From NCBI GenBank assembly GCA_018815145.1, contig JAHIYL010000097.1, forward strand, positions 1 through 6,403: DNA of 6,403 nucleotides, given 5' to 3'. The notes beneath the pieces were generated by a model that made no database searches, was not told the origin of the DNA, and saw nothing but the letters and a program-made list of their open reading frames with translations. Source of the stretch: Nanobdellota archaeon (GTDB lineage Archaea > Nanobdellota > Nanobdellia > Woesearchaeales > GW2011-AR15). Shown here one piece after another: positions 6,183-6,403 of the stretch (positions are counted from its first letter, which is position 1; the number at the start of each line of letters is the position of its first letter). Made by a program: the position numbers and the translations under genes.

Positions 6183-6403
6183 TGCGGACAAGAGACTGAT
6201 GCACAACCAACTGTAGTTGTTGAGCCCTCCACAGCCATAGATGATGTATTGCACGAAACCTGGCCTGAGAACCGCCAGCAAAGTGCTGGTGTTGTGAGAT
6301 TCAATAATCTAGTTGATAATATTGAATATAATTGTGAGGAAGGCTCTGATTTTTATATTCTGGATTACAAAGAAAATAAAAATCTTTTTCTAAAGATAAA
6401 TCA
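6120..6403 (+). CDS. Cysteine-rich repeat lipoprotein copy 4, N-terminal part (3' end outside window)
   Basis: The frame is open from ATG 6120 to the window edge, showing 94 residues. Residues 1-21 are a signal peptide (K2, K3, hydrophobic 6-19) with lipobox LTS before Cys22, followed by Gly-Gln rather than the Gly-Gly-Gly of copies 2 and 3. The tether is longer than in the other copies, with about 50 residues from the lipid cysteine to the next cysteine against 38-40. Cys72 opens unit A in the segment EYNCEEGSDFYIL, which aligns with EFQCSEGDFFVLE of copy 3 and SQECTSSDFFRKG of copy 2. The FLKIN at the edge matches FLRIN of copy 2. Only 13 bases separate it from the copy 3 stop, and there is no ribosome-binding site, so it is probably cotranscribed with copy 3. 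The remaining repeats should continue to the right. Confidence 0.9.
   Translation, partial: MKKIQFYAIIAIVAFSIILTSCGQETDAQPTVVVEPSTAIDDVLHETWPENRQQSAGVVRFNNLVDNIEYNCEEGSDFYILDYKENKNLFLKIN

Overview
The window is one unbroken tandem array of four related genes, all on the + strand. Two are complete and one is cut at each edge of the window. All encode large, acidic, cysteine-rich lipoproteins of one family that I do not recognise as any named domain. I see no enzyme motif, RNA gene, mobile element or CRISPR array. No intergenic gap exceeds 85 bases.

Layout. Bases 2-781 hold the C-terminal 259 residues of copy 1. Bases 832-3429 hold copy 2 (865 residues). Bases 3515-6106 hold copy 3 (863 residues). 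Bases 6120-6403 hold the first 94 residues of copy 4. Each visible N-terminus has a lipoprotein signal peptide ending in a lipobox (LSAC, LSSC or LTSC), then a Pro/Glu/Thr/Ala-rich tether. In copies 2 and 3 the rest is six degenerate repeat units (called A-F here), about 120-160 residues each. Each unit is built on six cysteines, with a signature D-x-x-G-x-x-C-N-P-F-T-G around the second cysteine. After the lipobox, copy 2 has 38 cysteines and copy 3 has 36. All 36 match one-to-one, and the missing two are the first and second cysteines of unit E. This suggests that those two form a disulfide.

Organism. GC content is roughly 38-40% by eye. Arginine is encoded mostly by AGG/AGA and ATA is a frequent isoleucine codon. 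TGA and TAG both act as ordinary stops. A TTTAAATA box lies about 27 bases upstream of the copy 3 ATG, preceded by a purine/A-rich BRE-like hexamer. A weaker TTTAGATA lies at a similar distance from the copy 2 ATG. Ribosome-binding sites are mostly absent. Together these fit an AT-rich archaeon, perhaps a DPANN-type lineage, better than a typical bacterium. The assignment stays uncertain because lipoproteins with such tethers are also common in bacteria.

How the genes may work together. The products are predicted to be lipid-anchored on the outer face of the cell, with long extracellular chains stabilised by disulfides. Unit order is the same in every copy, so the six-unit protein existed before the tandem duplications. 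The array could supply a diversified set of surface proteins for adhesion, host or partner contact, or envelope structure. The sequence does not show which.
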